Assembly (NCBI GenBank): GCA_026387665.1
Contig: JAPLLG010000008.1
Span: 124,001-188,000 of the forward strand
Source: Nitrospirota bacterium
GTDB lineage: Bacteria; Nitrospirota; Nitrospiria; Nitrospirales; Nitrospiraceae
DNA length: 64,000 bases
Reading direction: 5' to 3'
The position numbers and the translations under genes were made by a program. How positions within the stretch are numbered: position 1 is the first letter of the stretch; each line of letters begins with the position of its first letter. The notes under the pieces were generated by a model. The model was not told the DNA's origin. It worked only from the letters and a program-made list of their open reading frames with translations, and made no database searches. Shown piece after piece: positions 34,989-44,029 of this stretch.

Positions 34989-36808
34989 CTCGTCAGGTGG
35001 AAGGGCACGTCGGTCAGGATGACGCGATCTTTGAACAGGAGCGAAGCTTTGAGCAAGAGGGCCCGTTGATTGTGCAGGATGTTCTGCCACCAGCGAGCCG
35101 GGAGGATTTCGGGAATCACGACGGTGACCCAGGTGTCCGGTTCTTTTTCCAGGATCGCCTCGACGTAGTCGAGGAGGGAATTCAGGATGGAGCGATAGGG
35201 CGAGGGCAGCACGACGAGGTTGACGCCGCAGCCCCATTGGGCCCACTGCATTTTGAGCCGGGCCGTGGCTTCCGGGTCGACGTCGACGAACACAGCCCGG
35301 ACTTCTCCCGGCCTGCTGCGGGCATAGTCGACTGCGCGAATGACGGCGCGGTTCACCCCGCTGATCGGAAGGATGACGATATTGCGCCGCGGCATCGGAG
35401 GGCGGCTGCCCCGCCGGTCGAGCGTGATCTGGTCGGAGACCGCTTGGTAGTGGGCGTGAATGCCGCGGAACATCATGATCAGGATCGGGATCAGCACGAT
35501 GACGATCCAGGCACCGTGCATGAACTTGGTGCTGGCGATGATCGCGGTCGCAATGGCCGTGGCGACCGCGCCGATGCCGTTAATGACGATTTTTTTCCGC
35601 CAATGGGGTCCGCGCTTGCTCAGCCAGCGGCGGACCATGCCGGCTTGCGAGAGGGTGAACGAGAGGAAGACGCCGACGGCATAGAGTGGAATCAGCGCGT
35701 GGGTGTCGCCGCCGAACATGATGATGAGGAAGCAGGAAAAGACGCCCAGGATGAGAATGCCGTTGGAGAACACCAAGCGGTCTCCCATGAGCTCCATCTG
35801 GTGGGGCATATAGCCGTCGCGGGCCAACAATGACGCGAGTCGCGGAAATCCGGCGAAGGCGCTGTTTGCCGCGAGGACTAAGATCGACATCGTGGAAATC
35901 TGGATCAAGTAGTAGAGGAATCCTTCGCCGAAGATGGCTCGCGCCACCTGCGAGATGACGGTTTCATCCTCTTTCGGCAGGACGCCCAAGTGATAGGCCA
36001 TCGTACTGATGCCGAGGAAGAGCGTCCCCAGGACGAGCGCCATGGTGATCATCGTGATGACGGCGTTCTTCGGCTCCGGGGGGCGAAAGGCCGGTACGCC
36101 GTTCGAGATCACTTCTACGCCGGTCAGCGCCGTACAGCCGGATGAAAAGGCGCGGAGCAGGAGAAACAACGACACCGACTCGACTGCGGTTTGCGTCGCC
36201 ATGCTTTGCACGGCGATTGGCGTGAGCTGGCCGAAGAGGAGCTGATAGGTGCCTGCGGCCAGCATGAGGAGCATGCCCCCGATGAACATGTAGGTCGGAA
36301 CGGCGAAGACCTTTCCCGATTCCCGGACGCCGCGCAGGTTGACTAGGAGCACGAGGATGATGGCCACCACGCCGAGTATCGTGCGGTAGGGAAAGAGCGC
36401 GGGGACGGCGGAGGTGATGGCGGCGATGCCGGCTGCCACGCTGACCGCGACGGTCAGGACATAGTCGATCATCAGCGAGGCCGCCGCCGTCAGGCCCGGC
36501 CATTCGCCCAGGTTCGATTTTGAGACGATGTAGGCGCCGCCGCCTCCAGGGTATTCGACGATGATCTGGGAGTAGGAGAGGGTCAAAATCGCCAACAGGA
36601 GGATGATCATGACGCTGATCGGAATCGAGAAATGCGCGAAGGCCAGACTGGCCGGCACGAGGACCAGGAGAATTTCTTCTGTGGCGTAGGCGACCGACGA
36701 GAGGGCGTCGGAGGAGAACACGGCCAGGGCCAGGCGTTTTGAGAGCCGCTGGTGGGCGGCTTGCGCAGTCTTGAGTGGATTGCCGACGAGCCAACGTTTC
36801 AGAATCAT
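34985..36808 (-). CDS. APC-family amino acid/cation permease
   Basis: A 607-residue membrane transporter read leftwards. Start 36808 (MILKRWLVGNPLKT) is preferred over upstream ATG 36931, which would add 41 unlikely residues. The core has about 12 hydrophobic helices, with SSDALSSVAYATEEIL, EYPGGGGAYIVSKSNLGEWPGL and AFSSGCTALTGVEVISNGVPAFRPPEPKNA typical of the APC group related to KUP/YdgF-type proteins. A ~130-residue soluble C-terminal domain follows (ILPISGVNRAVIRAVDYARS, a USP-like fold). Substrate not deducible; potassium or amino acid are both possible. Confidence 0.85.
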   Translation of the reverse strand: MILKRWLVGNPLKTAQAAHQRLSKRLALAVFSSDALSSVAYATEEILLVLVPASLAFAHFSIPISVMIILLLAILTLSYSQIIVEYPGGGGAYIVSKSNLGEWPGLTAAASLMIDYVLTVAVSVAAGIAAITSAVPALFPYRTILGVVAIILVLLVNLRGVRESGKVFAVPTYMFIGGMLLMLAAGTYQLLFGQLTPIAVQSMATQTAVESVSLFLLLRAFSSGCTALTGVEVISNGVPAFRPPEPKNAVITMITMALVLGTLFLGISTMAYHLGVLPKEDETVISQVARAIFGEGFLYYLIQISTMSILVLAANSAFAGFPRLASLLARDGYMPHQMELMGDRLVFSNGILILGVFSCFLIIMFGGDTHALIPLYAVGVFLSFTLSQAGMVRRWLSKRGPHWRKKIVINGIGAVATAIATAIIASTKFMHGAWIVIVLIPILIMMFRGIHAHYQAVSDQITLDRRGSRPPMPRRNIVILPISGVNRAVIRAVDYARSRPGEVRAVFVDVDPEATARLKMQWAQWGCGVNLVVLPSPYRSILNSLLDYVEAILEKEPDTWVTVVIPEILPARWWQNILHNQRALLLKASLLFKDRVILTDVPFHLTR

Positions 36809-36978
36809 GGAAGCAATTATTGCATAGAAATGGAGGCGCGTACATCGAAGAAGCAGTGGGCAGACGTCGGAGGGCGAAAATTTCACTTGTCGATATGAAA
36901 TGATGCTCTGGCGGCCCGCAGAACACCGCATGGGACGTAGTCTGCGCTACTTTGCCGGGAGCAGAGTGTCCAAAGGGG
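36809..36978. other. Intergenic, between divergent permease and multicopper genes
   Basis: Together with 37009-37206 this is the ~400-bp divergent region. I see no gene, tRNA or obvious operator in this part. AT content rises towards the permease start. Confidence 0.5.
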
Positions 36979-37008
36979 TTGACAGTCCCTGTGGAAGTTC
37001 AGTATCTT
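36979..37008 (+). promoter_or_regulatory. Sigma-70-type promoter upstream of the multicopper gene
   Basis: TTGACA at 36979-36984 followed after 18 bp by TATCTT at 37003-37008. It would give a ~190-nt leader, within which an AAGGAGGCCGGT ribosome-site-like word occurs twice (37124-37135 and 37194-37205 region). Confidence 0.5.
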
Positions 37009-37206
37009 CGCCCCTCATTATTTGAAGCTGACCGTCCTCTCGCGAGGCGGGCAGGCTGAGTCTGTATGCATGAACGCATGAGTCGCTGAGCTGATAATTT
37101 ACTCGTTCTTTTACTCCTCATCCAAGGAGGCCGGTTCATTATTCGGGCGATACATCGTTTCTTCAGTTCGTAGTCGTTTTCTCACCAAAAACAAGGAGGC
37201 CGGTCC

Positions 37207-40200
37207 ATGTTTTTTCACACGCTACGGGTTTGTGTCTCAACCCGCATGCTTAGCGCGATGGCGGCGGTGGCCCTTCTCGGGGCCCCGCTCGCATCCGCTG
37301 AGAATCCCTCACACATAGGGCCGCCAGCATCGCAACACGTTGCGATGAACCACCAGCTGCCTGGCTGGGCGGAAAAGCTCAAAGGCCAGACGATCGTCGA
37401 AGATTCGATGGGCGGCAAGGCCGAGCGTTCCGCGATGGTTGAACAGCAGCATCAGCGGATCATGGACCACATGGCCCAGGATCCTCAGGTGCAGGGCATC
37501 AACACCGGCATGTACAACACCTCTGCTATGATGCACCAGTATGGCGCGGGTGGACAGGACATGCTCCTCGTGTCCGATCCCCGGGTCGAGCCGGTGGCCT
37601 TGACCGGCGGCGGGAAGTGCCCGGCTACGGCCCCGGTGAAGCAGTACAATGTGTCCGCGATCAACGTCGAGATCACGCTGAACCAGTGGCTCGATTTTTA
37701 TCCCGGCTACATGTATGTGCTGGACGAGAACCTGGATAAGGTGCGCACGGAAGAAGCGACGAACAAGGCCGCGCGCGACAAGGAAGGCTTCGATCCCGGA
37801 GCCATCATCCCAGGCGTGCAGGCTCAGTGGATTCAGCCCTTGACGATCCGCGCTAATCAGGGCGATTGCGTCAAGATCAAACTCTCCAATAAGTTGGAAG
37901 AGGGCAGCGGCTCGGTCAGCTTGCATATCCATGGGTCGAGCATGGTCGTGAGCGCCACCGGCGCAGCGGCCACGACGACCAATACCGATTCCATCGTCGA
38001 AGAAAAGAAGAGCGGCGAGTTCGAGTGGTACATCCACCCGAACACCCAGGAAGGCGTCCGCCAGTTCCATACTTACAGCCAGGATCGTGAGCTGACGGTG
38101 ATGGGCATGTTCGGATCCTTCATCGTCGAACCCCGCGGTTCGTCCTATTGGGAAGCCCTCGGCAGCGGCGCAGTGACTCCGGCCTCCAGCGGCTGGCAGG
38201 TCATGATCAAGAACGGCACCGGTCCTGACTTCCGTGAATTCGTGCTCTACTACCACGAAGTCGGCGACGAAGCGTTCCGTCCGTTGAACAAAAAGGGCGA
38301 CTTCCTTCCGCAGCGCGATCCCCTGACCGATGCCTACCGTCCCGGTGGCCGCGCGATCAACTATCGCAGCGAGCCGTTCGGCATCAACAACATGCATGTG
38401 CAGCACGAGTACTTCGGCTTCGAAGACGAGTCGATGGGCTACAGCTCCTATACGTTCGGCGATCCGTCGCCGACGATTCCCCGGTCCTACATCGGTGACC
38501 CGGCCAAGTTCCGCCTGGTCCACGGTGGATCGGAAGTCTTCCACTCGCACCATCCCCATGGTGGCACCATCCGGTGGCCGCGCAGCCCGCGGGCGATCGA
38601 CGACATGAACCTCTGGGCGACAGCCGTGAACGGTCCGGTCAAGTATCCCGTGATTCGCGCCAAGACGGACCGGGTTGACGTCGAAGTGATCGGGCCTTCA
38701 GAAGCCCTCGATCTGGAGACGGAGTGCGGTTCCGGTCTCTGTCAGCAATTGGCCGGCGATTTCCTCTTCCATTGCCACGTCGCGCACCATTATGTGGCGG
38801 GCATGTGGGGCTACTGGCGCGTGTACAACACGATCCAGCAGGGCGACCTCCGGAACGACGTGATGCCGGACCTTCAGGAATTGCCGGACCGCAAGGGCCG
38901 GATCAAGACCCCGGTGTCGTCGGACAAGCTGGTTGGCCAGACGGTCGATTGGTTCGGAAAGCAGTTCACGATCACTGACAAGGGCAAGAGCAACTGGACC
39001 ACCAACCCTGCGACCATCACGGTCAAGGATTGGGTCGCGATGCAGATGCCCACCATGGGCAAGCCTGGCCACAAGGATGACGAGAAGGGCCAGACCATTT
39101 CGTATGACGCGACCGTGTTGGATTGGGCCTGGGACGGCAATCGTGCGTTGAGCGAGCGCGAGAGCACGATCGACAATCCCAAGTACAAGTCCACGCATCC
39201 GGGCAAGCGCCATCCGATCATGTTCGAGGCGATGACGGGCAAAGTGGCCTGGCCGCACCTGACGCCGCATTTCGGCCGCCGGGTGATGTTCTCCCCGAAC
39301 CACGTCGGCGCGCCTTGGTTGGAGATGATCCGCCGGGACGCGAACGGCGAGGAGAGCACCGATCAGGCGAAGCCCGGTGAGAACGGCGTCTGGAGCCTCT
39401 GTCCCGAGAATGCGGGACGGAAGAGCTACAACGTCCACTTCATCAAGCTGCCGATCAAGATCGCCAAGGCTCAGGGCAAGGAGCCGGCGGTGGTCGATCC
39501 GAACGGATTGATCTACGTGCTCCATGAAGAAGAAGCGGCGATCCGGGCCAATGACGATTTGAAGTATCCGTTGGTCGTCCGCGGCAACATCTACGATTGC
39601 CTGGATTGGACCCTGACGAGCGAGTGGGACGACGACGACTACACGAACTTCCAGTCGTCGAAGATCAATACCCACTGGCATTTCCTCCAGTTCGACAACC
39701 AAGCGTCTGACGGCGTGATCACCGGTTTCTCCTATGAGCAGTCGGTGCGTCCGTTCACGATGTTGGAGAAGAAGAACACGAAGGGGCTGCCGGTCCCGAT
39801 GAACACGGTCATGACCGCATCGGTGAAAAAGGGCGCCACCTCGATTTCGGTGAAGAATGCCCGTCAGTACCACGTCGGGACGCTGATCCTCGTCGGCGCC
39901 GACAATGTGAAGGGCAACGAAGTCTCACGGATCAAGGCGATCAGCGGTAACACGATCACCTTATCCGGTGGTTTGAAACACGATCACCCGGCGAACGATA
40001 TCGTCACGGTGGAGTTCGTGCGTCAGCGGTTCTGGGTCGATGCGGACGTGGGCACCGTGTTCTGGCACGACCATGCGTTCGGTGCGACCACCTGGCCGCA
40101 CGGCGGGTTCGGCACCTTCATCGCCGAGCCGGTTGGCTCGACCTACCATGATCCGAAGACCGGGAAGATGATCCGGAGCGGTCCGATCGCGGACATCCGT

Positions 40201-42072
40201 ACCGTCGAGCCGGTGGGCCATGGCGTGAACAACAGCTTCCGTGAATTGATGGTGCAGTTGCACGACACCGTGCCGCACACCGTCAACATCGTGACCGCGG
40301 GCAATCCTCCTGGGCAGCCGATTGAAGTGGCGCTCGAAGCGGGGAAGACCGTGTCCTTCATGATGCCGGATAAGCTCTATATGACGCCGATGCCCTTCCT
40401 GAACGGTGGGACCCATACCACGGGAAGCGGTTTGAATTTCCGGGCGGCACCGATCGCGCAGCGGTTGGCGACCAACCCGGATGTGTCGCAGGCCTTCAAC
40501 AGCCAGATCCATGGTGATCCCTACACGCCGCTCTTGAGGGCGTATGTCGGCGACACGATGGTGTTCCGGCTGTTGCATACCTTGATGAACGAGACGATGA
40601 CCTGGACCCTGTCCGGCCATACGTTCTTGAGCGAGCGTTATGCAGGCGATGCGAACCGGAAGAGTTCGATGCACGTCGGCATTGCCGAGCGCTATGACCT
40701 CGTGGTGCCGCAAGCCGGCGGACCCCGGTTGCAAGCGGGTGACTACATCCACTTCAACGGCCGTTCCTCGAAGTTCTCCGAGGGTGGCTGGGGCATCATC
40801 CGCGTGTACGACAAGGATCAGGCCGACTTGAAGAAGTTGCCGGCCGGGTTCTCCATCAAGGGCGAAATCCCCAAGGCCTTGCCGGTCTGTCCGGCTGACG
40901 CCCCGGTGAAGAGTTTCAACGTGGTGGCCATGGATTATCCGTCGATGAAGTTCAACGCGAAGGCGCCGGACTCCATCGAAGTGGACTTCGAGCGGAAGAT
41001 TCAGATCAGCAACCCCGAGGCCAAGATCTACGCCTTGGAAGACGATGCCGCGAAGGTGGCGAGCGGTGCGCAACCGATGCCGCTCACGCTCCGCGTGAAC
41101 GTCGGCGATTGCGTCAAAGTGCATCTGAAGAACAAGATGAAGGAGAGCAAGGCGTCCTTCTCGGCCATCGGATTGGCTTTCGATCCGAAGGATTCGATGG
41201 GCATGAACGTCGGCAACAACCCGGGCGATCAGACGATCGTCCCTGGCGCCGAGCGGACCTACACCTATTACGCGGATCCGTTCAACGGGGAAACGACGTC
41301 GTTGGTGTGGGACTGGGGCAACGTGATGGTCAACCCGCGCAACGGGTTGTTCGGAGCGGTGGTCGTCGGTCCGAAGGGATCCAAGTACCGGGATGCCAGG
41401 ACTGGCGCCGATATCAGCAACAAGAACGCCTGGGCCGCCGATGTGATCATCGATCGCTCGGTGCCGGGGAACGAGATGCGTCCGAACTATCGCGACGTGG
41501 CCTTGTTCTTCCAGGACGAAGACAACATCATCGGCACGAGTTTCATGCCGTATGTGCAGAATGTCGCGGGCTTGACCGGCGTCAACTACCGGTCGGAACC
41601 GTATAAGTATCGTGAGGAGCAGGGTTGCTCGCTGGGCAAGATGTTCCAGCCTTGCAAAGCGGACAAGCCTGAAGACCCGTCCACTCCGCTCATCGAAGCG
41701 CATGCCGGCGATCCGGTGCGCATCCATGTGATCGGAGCGAGCAATGAGCAGAACGGCATGTTCAGCGTCGAGAAACATGAGTGGCCGATCGAGCCCTTCA
41801 TGCGCGGCGCGGACATGATCAGCGTAGTCGAGTTCTCCGGTTCGGAGACCCTCGATGCCTTCCTGCCTTCGGCCGGCGGTCCTTACCGTTTGCCGGGCGA
41901 CTATGTGTACAGCAACCAGCGGTTGCCGTACTCCCAGTCCGGGCAGTGGGGCTATGTGCGGGTGCTGCCATCCGGCGATACTCGCCTGCTGCCGTTGCAT
42001 GGAGCGGGCGCCGGGATGAAGAGCGCATCGGTTCAGCAACCGATGCAGATCATCCCAGTCTCAGCGAAGTAA
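37207..42072 (+). CDS. Giant periplasmic multicopper protein (1621 residues)
   Basis: A secreted protein with signal peptide to about residue 31 and a Met/His-rich stretch (residues ~47-115). Several cupredoxin domains follow. The first unit has HIHG (240-243), FHTY (His288), HSHHPHGG (446-453) and the full type 1/type 3 motif H522-C-H-x3-H-x4-M533, the laccase-type signature. A second unit has HWHF (823-826) and FWHDHAFG (953-959) but no HCH motif is evident. A third cupredoxin-like region ends near residue 1600. Laccases are usually ~500 residues. ATG 37207 follows AAGGAGG, and a terminator closes the gene. Substrate unknown; copper or nitrogen-oxide chemistry are candidates by inference. 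Confidence 0.85.
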   Translation: MFFHTLRVCVSTRMLSAMAAVALLGAPLASAENPSHIGPPASQHVAMNHQLPGWAEKLKGQTIVEDSMGGKAERSAMVEQQHQRIMDHMAQDPQVQGINTGMYNTSAMMHQYGAGGQDMLLVSDPRVEPVALTGGGKCPATAPVKQYNVSAINVEITLNQWLDFYPGYMYVLDENLDKVRTEEATNKAARDKEGFDPGAIIPGVQAQWIQPLTIRANQGDCVKIKLSNKLEEGSGSVSLHIHGSSMVVSATGAAATTTNTDSIVEEKKSGEFEWYIHPNTQEGVRQFHTYSQDRELTVMGMFGSFIVEPRGSSYWEALGSGAVTPASSGWQVMIKNGTGPDFREFVLYYHEVGDEAFRPLNKKGDFLPQRDPLTDAYRPGGRAINYRSEPFGINNMHVQHEYFGFEDESMGYSSYTFGDPSPTIPRSYIGDPAKFRLVHGGSEVFHSHHPHGGTIRWPRSPRAIDDMNLWATAVNGPVKYPVIRAKTDRVDVEVIGPSEALDLETECGSGLCQQLAGDFLFHCHVAHHYVAGMWGYWRVYNTIQQGDLRNDVMPDLQELPDRKGRIKTPVSSDKLVGQTVDWFGKQFTITDKGKSNWTTNPATITVKDWVAMQMPTMGKPGHKDDEKGQTISYDATVLDWAWDGNRALSERESTIDNPKYKSTHPGKRHPIMFEAMTGKVAWPHLTPHFGRRVMFSPNHVGAPWLEMIRRDANGEESTDQAKPGENGVWSLCPENAGRKSYNVHFIKLPIKIAKAQGKEPAVVDPNGLIYVLHEEEAAIRANDDLKYPLVVRGNIYDCLDWTLTSEWDDDDYTNFQSSKINTHWHFLQFDNQASDGVITGFSYEQSVRPFTMLEKKNTKGLPVPMNTVMTASVKKGATSISVKNARQYHVGTLILVGADNVKGNEVSRIKAISGNTITLSGGLKHDHPANDIVTVEFVRQRFWVDADVGTVFWHDHAFGATTWPHGGFGTFIAEPVGSTYHDPKTGKMIRSGPIADIRTVEPVGHGVNNSFRELMVQLHDTVPHTVNIVTAGNPPGQPIEVALEAGKTVSFMMPDKLYMTPMPFLNGGTHTTGSGLNFRAAPIAQRLATNPDVSQAFNSQIHGDPYTPLLRAYVGDTMVFRLLHTLMNETMTWTLSGHTFLSERYAGDANRKSSMHVGIAERYDLVVPQAGGPRLQAGDYIHFNGRSSKFSEGGWGIIRVYDKDQADLKKLPAGFSIKGEIPKALPVCPADAPVKSFNVVAMDYPSMKFNAKAPDSIEVDFERKIQISNPEAKIYALEDDAAKVASGAQPMPLTLRVNVGDCVKVHLKNKMKESKASFSAIGLAFDPKDSMGMNVGNNPGDQTIVPGAERTYTYYADPFNGETTSLVWDWGNVMVNPRNGLFGAVVVGPKGSKYRDARTGADISNKNAWAADVIIDRSVPGNEMRPNYRDVALFFQDEDNIIGTSFMPYVQNVAGLTGVNYRSEPYKYREEQGCSLGKMFQPCKADKPEDPSTPLIEAHAGDPVRIHVIGASNEQNGMFSVEKHEWPIEPFMRGADMISVVEFSGSETLDAFLPSAGGPYRLPGDYVYSNQRLPYSQSGQWGYVRVLPSGDTRLLPLHGAGAGMKSASVQQPMQIIPVSAK

Positions 42073-42114
42073 GATCGACCGTCCTGCCGATCGCAGGAGG
42101 TGACGAATCAGGGG

Positions 42115-42143
42115 AAGGGGGAGGCTACGGCCTCCCCCTTTTT
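42115..42143 (+). terminator. Rho-independent terminator after the multicopper gene
   Basis: An 11-bp stem (42115-42125 with 42130-42140) with a 4-nt loop followed by T residues and a second T run. It starts 43 bp after the stop codon. Confidence 0.9.
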
Positions 42144-42199
42144 CTTTTGTGGCGCCCTTTGGTACGATGCCGGCATTCTTCACGCTGGAGGAGGGTCTC

Positions 42200-43129
42200 G
42201 TGAGCCAGTCTATGATTCGAGCAGCTTGTCATGGCGCGGCGATTCTTTTTTGCCTCCTGTCCCTGGAGACCGTCGCCTGGTCCTACGATGTGATCGACGT
42301 GCCGCATGGAGGGACGATTGAAGGCACGATCCGTCTTGATGGCGCAGTCCCGGAGCCGAAGGGGTTCAACCTCATTACCTTTCCCGACCCGGCCTATTGT
42401 GGGCGAATCTCGAACGGTCGAGGCTGGCGGCTGCTCCATGATTTTGTGGTTGGACCCCAACATGAACTGAAGGACGCGATTGTTTTTCTGGAAGGGGTCG
42501 AAGCCGGCAAGCCCTTCGAGCTGTCCGTTCCCCTGATCGAAGCCAGAGATTGCCAGTTCGCGCCCTTCATGACCATCGTGCGGAACGGCCATGCGGTGGA
42601 AGTGATCAACATGGATCCGGTGATGCACGATATCCAAGGCTATGAGACCTCGCTGGAAGCAGGGGCGCGGACGTTGTTCAATACGCCCCTTGTGATGAAT
42701 CAGCAGCACCATCGCGGCGATCTTCATGCGCTGCACAGCCATGCGCCTGGCAAGTCGTTGGTCGGGCCGATGTATTTGAATCGAGGGCGGCGGACCTTCT
42801 ATATGCAATGCGGTTTCCATGCCTATATGGAAAGTTGGGCGATGGCGGTGAATAGTCCCTACTATGCGCTGACCGATTCGAACGGCAAGTTTGCGATCGA
42901 GCAGATCCCGCCCGGCACCTATCAGCTGGTGGTCTGGCATCCTCAGACCGGACCTGGCGTCACCAAGATGGTCACGATCCAGCCGGATGGCAAACTGGTC
43001 GAGCAACTTTCCCTCCTCGCTCCGAAGGGGAACCGTTCTGCCTTCAAAGTGATGGACAATCCCCGTTTCGGCCCTGACACACTGGGCTACTCAGTCGATA
43101 TCCAGCCACTCGTCGAGCATCAGCATTGA
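42200..43129 (+). CDS. Secreted cupredoxin-like protein with carboxypeptidase-regulatory fold
   Basis: A 309-residue secreted protein. GTG 42200 is chosen because GGAGGAGGG precedes it; an ATG at 42149 would place the signal peptide too far in. After the signal (CHGAAILFCLLSLETVAWS), residues 25-130 hold a beta-rich segment with GGTIEGTIRLDG. A copper site is suggested by His143 (VMHDIQGYE) and C204-x2-H207-x2-M210 (CGFHAYM), the cupredoxin ligand pattern. A carboxypeptidase-regulatory repeat (SNGKFAIEQIPPGTYQLVVWHP) follows. It sits between the giant multicopper gene and the repeat R4, suggesting a copper electron carrier. Confidence 0.75.
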   Translation: MSQSMIRAACHGAAILFCLLSLETVAWSYDVIDVPHGGTIEGTIRLDGAVPEPKGFNLITFPDPAYCGRISNGRGWRLLHDFVVGPQHELKDAIVFLEGVEAGKPFELSVPLIEARDCQFAPFMTIVRNGHAVEVINMDPVMHDIQGYETSLEAGARTLFNTPLVMNQQHHRGDLHALHSHAPGKSLVGPMYLNRGRRTFYMQCGFHAYMESWAMAVNSPYYALTDSNGKFAIEQIPPGTYQLVVWHPQTGPGVTKMVTIQPDGKLVEQLSLLAPKGNRSAFKVMDNPRFGPDTLGYSVDIQPLVEHQH

Positions 43130-43297
43130 CAGGATGCTGAAAAAGGGAGCGGGGGTGGGTGGGATGATCCCTGTGCTCGCGCAACGCGCGGTCGCAGACG
43201 CCCCTCGTTGGACGCGCGCAGTTGGGATCATCCCACTCACCCCTAAGTGAGCGGTCGACCGCTGCGGCCTTGCTGGACGGACATTTTGAGCATCCTG
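43130..43297. repeat. Palindromic repeat R4 with embedded hairpin core (copy B)
   Basis: Ends CAGGATGCTGAAAAAG (43130-43145) and inverse at 43282-43297 (TTTTGAGCATCCTG). The right side has the CTGCGGCCTTGCTGGACGG block of the family. The left subterminal block is replaced by a long hairpin whose core (43172-43222 region) matches the core of copy A at 24829-24918. The arms are different bases from copy A but again pair with each other (around 43157-43171 and 43223-43240). Confidence 0.8.
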
Positions 43298-43374
43298 TGA
43301 GATTTTTATCTTGTGCTACATATGCGGCGTAGAGAAGCTCTCGCATGGCCACAGAGTTTTCCACAGTGTGCTAA

Positions 43375-44022
43375 ATGTTCATGTTTATTAGACTAGAGGG
43401 TAAGGCTTGGAGGTGGGGGTTCTGTCTCTGGCTTGTCCTGTGGGGCTGCCAAGCGATCCTGCCTTGGTCTGCGGCGGCTGACGATGTCGTTATCCCTTCG
43501 GTTGAGTTCTCCGGTTTGCTGATCAAGACCGTCAAGGGGAAGCACTATCAGGCGCAAGTCTTTGCGAAGGGGGATCGGTTACGGCTGGAATATAAGTATG
43601 CCATTCGGACCGAACGGGGTTATGCGGCCATCGAAATCATCCGGCTGGATAAATTGGAGACCTGGTATCTGCTGGCGCAGCAAAAAGAACTATTGGTGAC
43701 GGGGCTGGACTCTGATGATTTGCTGCCGGTTAGCCCGACATTGCCGGGAGAGCGGGAGCGGATTCTGGTCGGTGATGCAAGGGCGGCCGGTCGTGCGGCC
43801 CAGTTGTTCGAGGTTCAGACAGACTACCAGGGCAGGGTCGAGCGGTTTTATGAATGGGTGGATCTGGAGACAGGCGTGGTCTTGAAGCTCGTCAGCCGGG
43901 ATCGGGAGTGGTCGTTTGCGTATGAACGGTTTAGACTGTCGCCTCAGCCTGCCTACTATTTTGACGAGCCACCAGGATATAAGAAACGTATAACGGCGAC
44001 TGCGCCGAGAGGACGGGGGTAG
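43375..44022 (+). CDS. Uncharacterised secreted protein, possible LolA-like fold
   Basis: A 215-residue protein with an N-terminal hydrophobic segment (WGFCLWLVLWGCQAILPWSAAA) that could be a signal or a lipobox-like site at LWGC. The remainder is beta-rich (IKTVKGKHYQAQVFAKGDRLRLEYKY, IIRLDKLETWYLLAQQKELL, GRVERFYEWVDLETGVVLKLVSR), with the amphipathic strand order of LolA/outer-membrane lipoprotein-sorting families. No strong ribosome site at ATG 43375, so the start is uncertain. It is 7 bp upstream of the HEAT-repeat gene. No family assigned. Confidence 0.65.
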   Translation: MFMFIRLEGKAWRWGFCLWLVLWGCQAILPWSAAADDVVIPSVEFSGLLIKTVKGKHYQAQVFAKGDRLRLEYKYAIRTERGYAAIEIIRLDKLETWYLLAQQKELLVTGLDSDDLLPVSPTLPGERERILVGDARAAGRAAQLFEVQTDYQGRVERFYEWVDLETGVVLKLVSRDREWSFAYERFRLSPQPAYYFDEPPGYKKRITATAPRGRG

Positions 44023-44029
44023 AGAGACG

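Noticed and set aside
39961-42039. A 692-codon open frame on the minus strand of the giant multicopper gene
   Set aside because: The plus-strand frame has signal peptide, copper motifs, ribosome site and terminator; the minus frame has no ribosome site and has mirror composition. Similar minus frames at 37309-38559 and 38698-39873 are rejected for the same reason.
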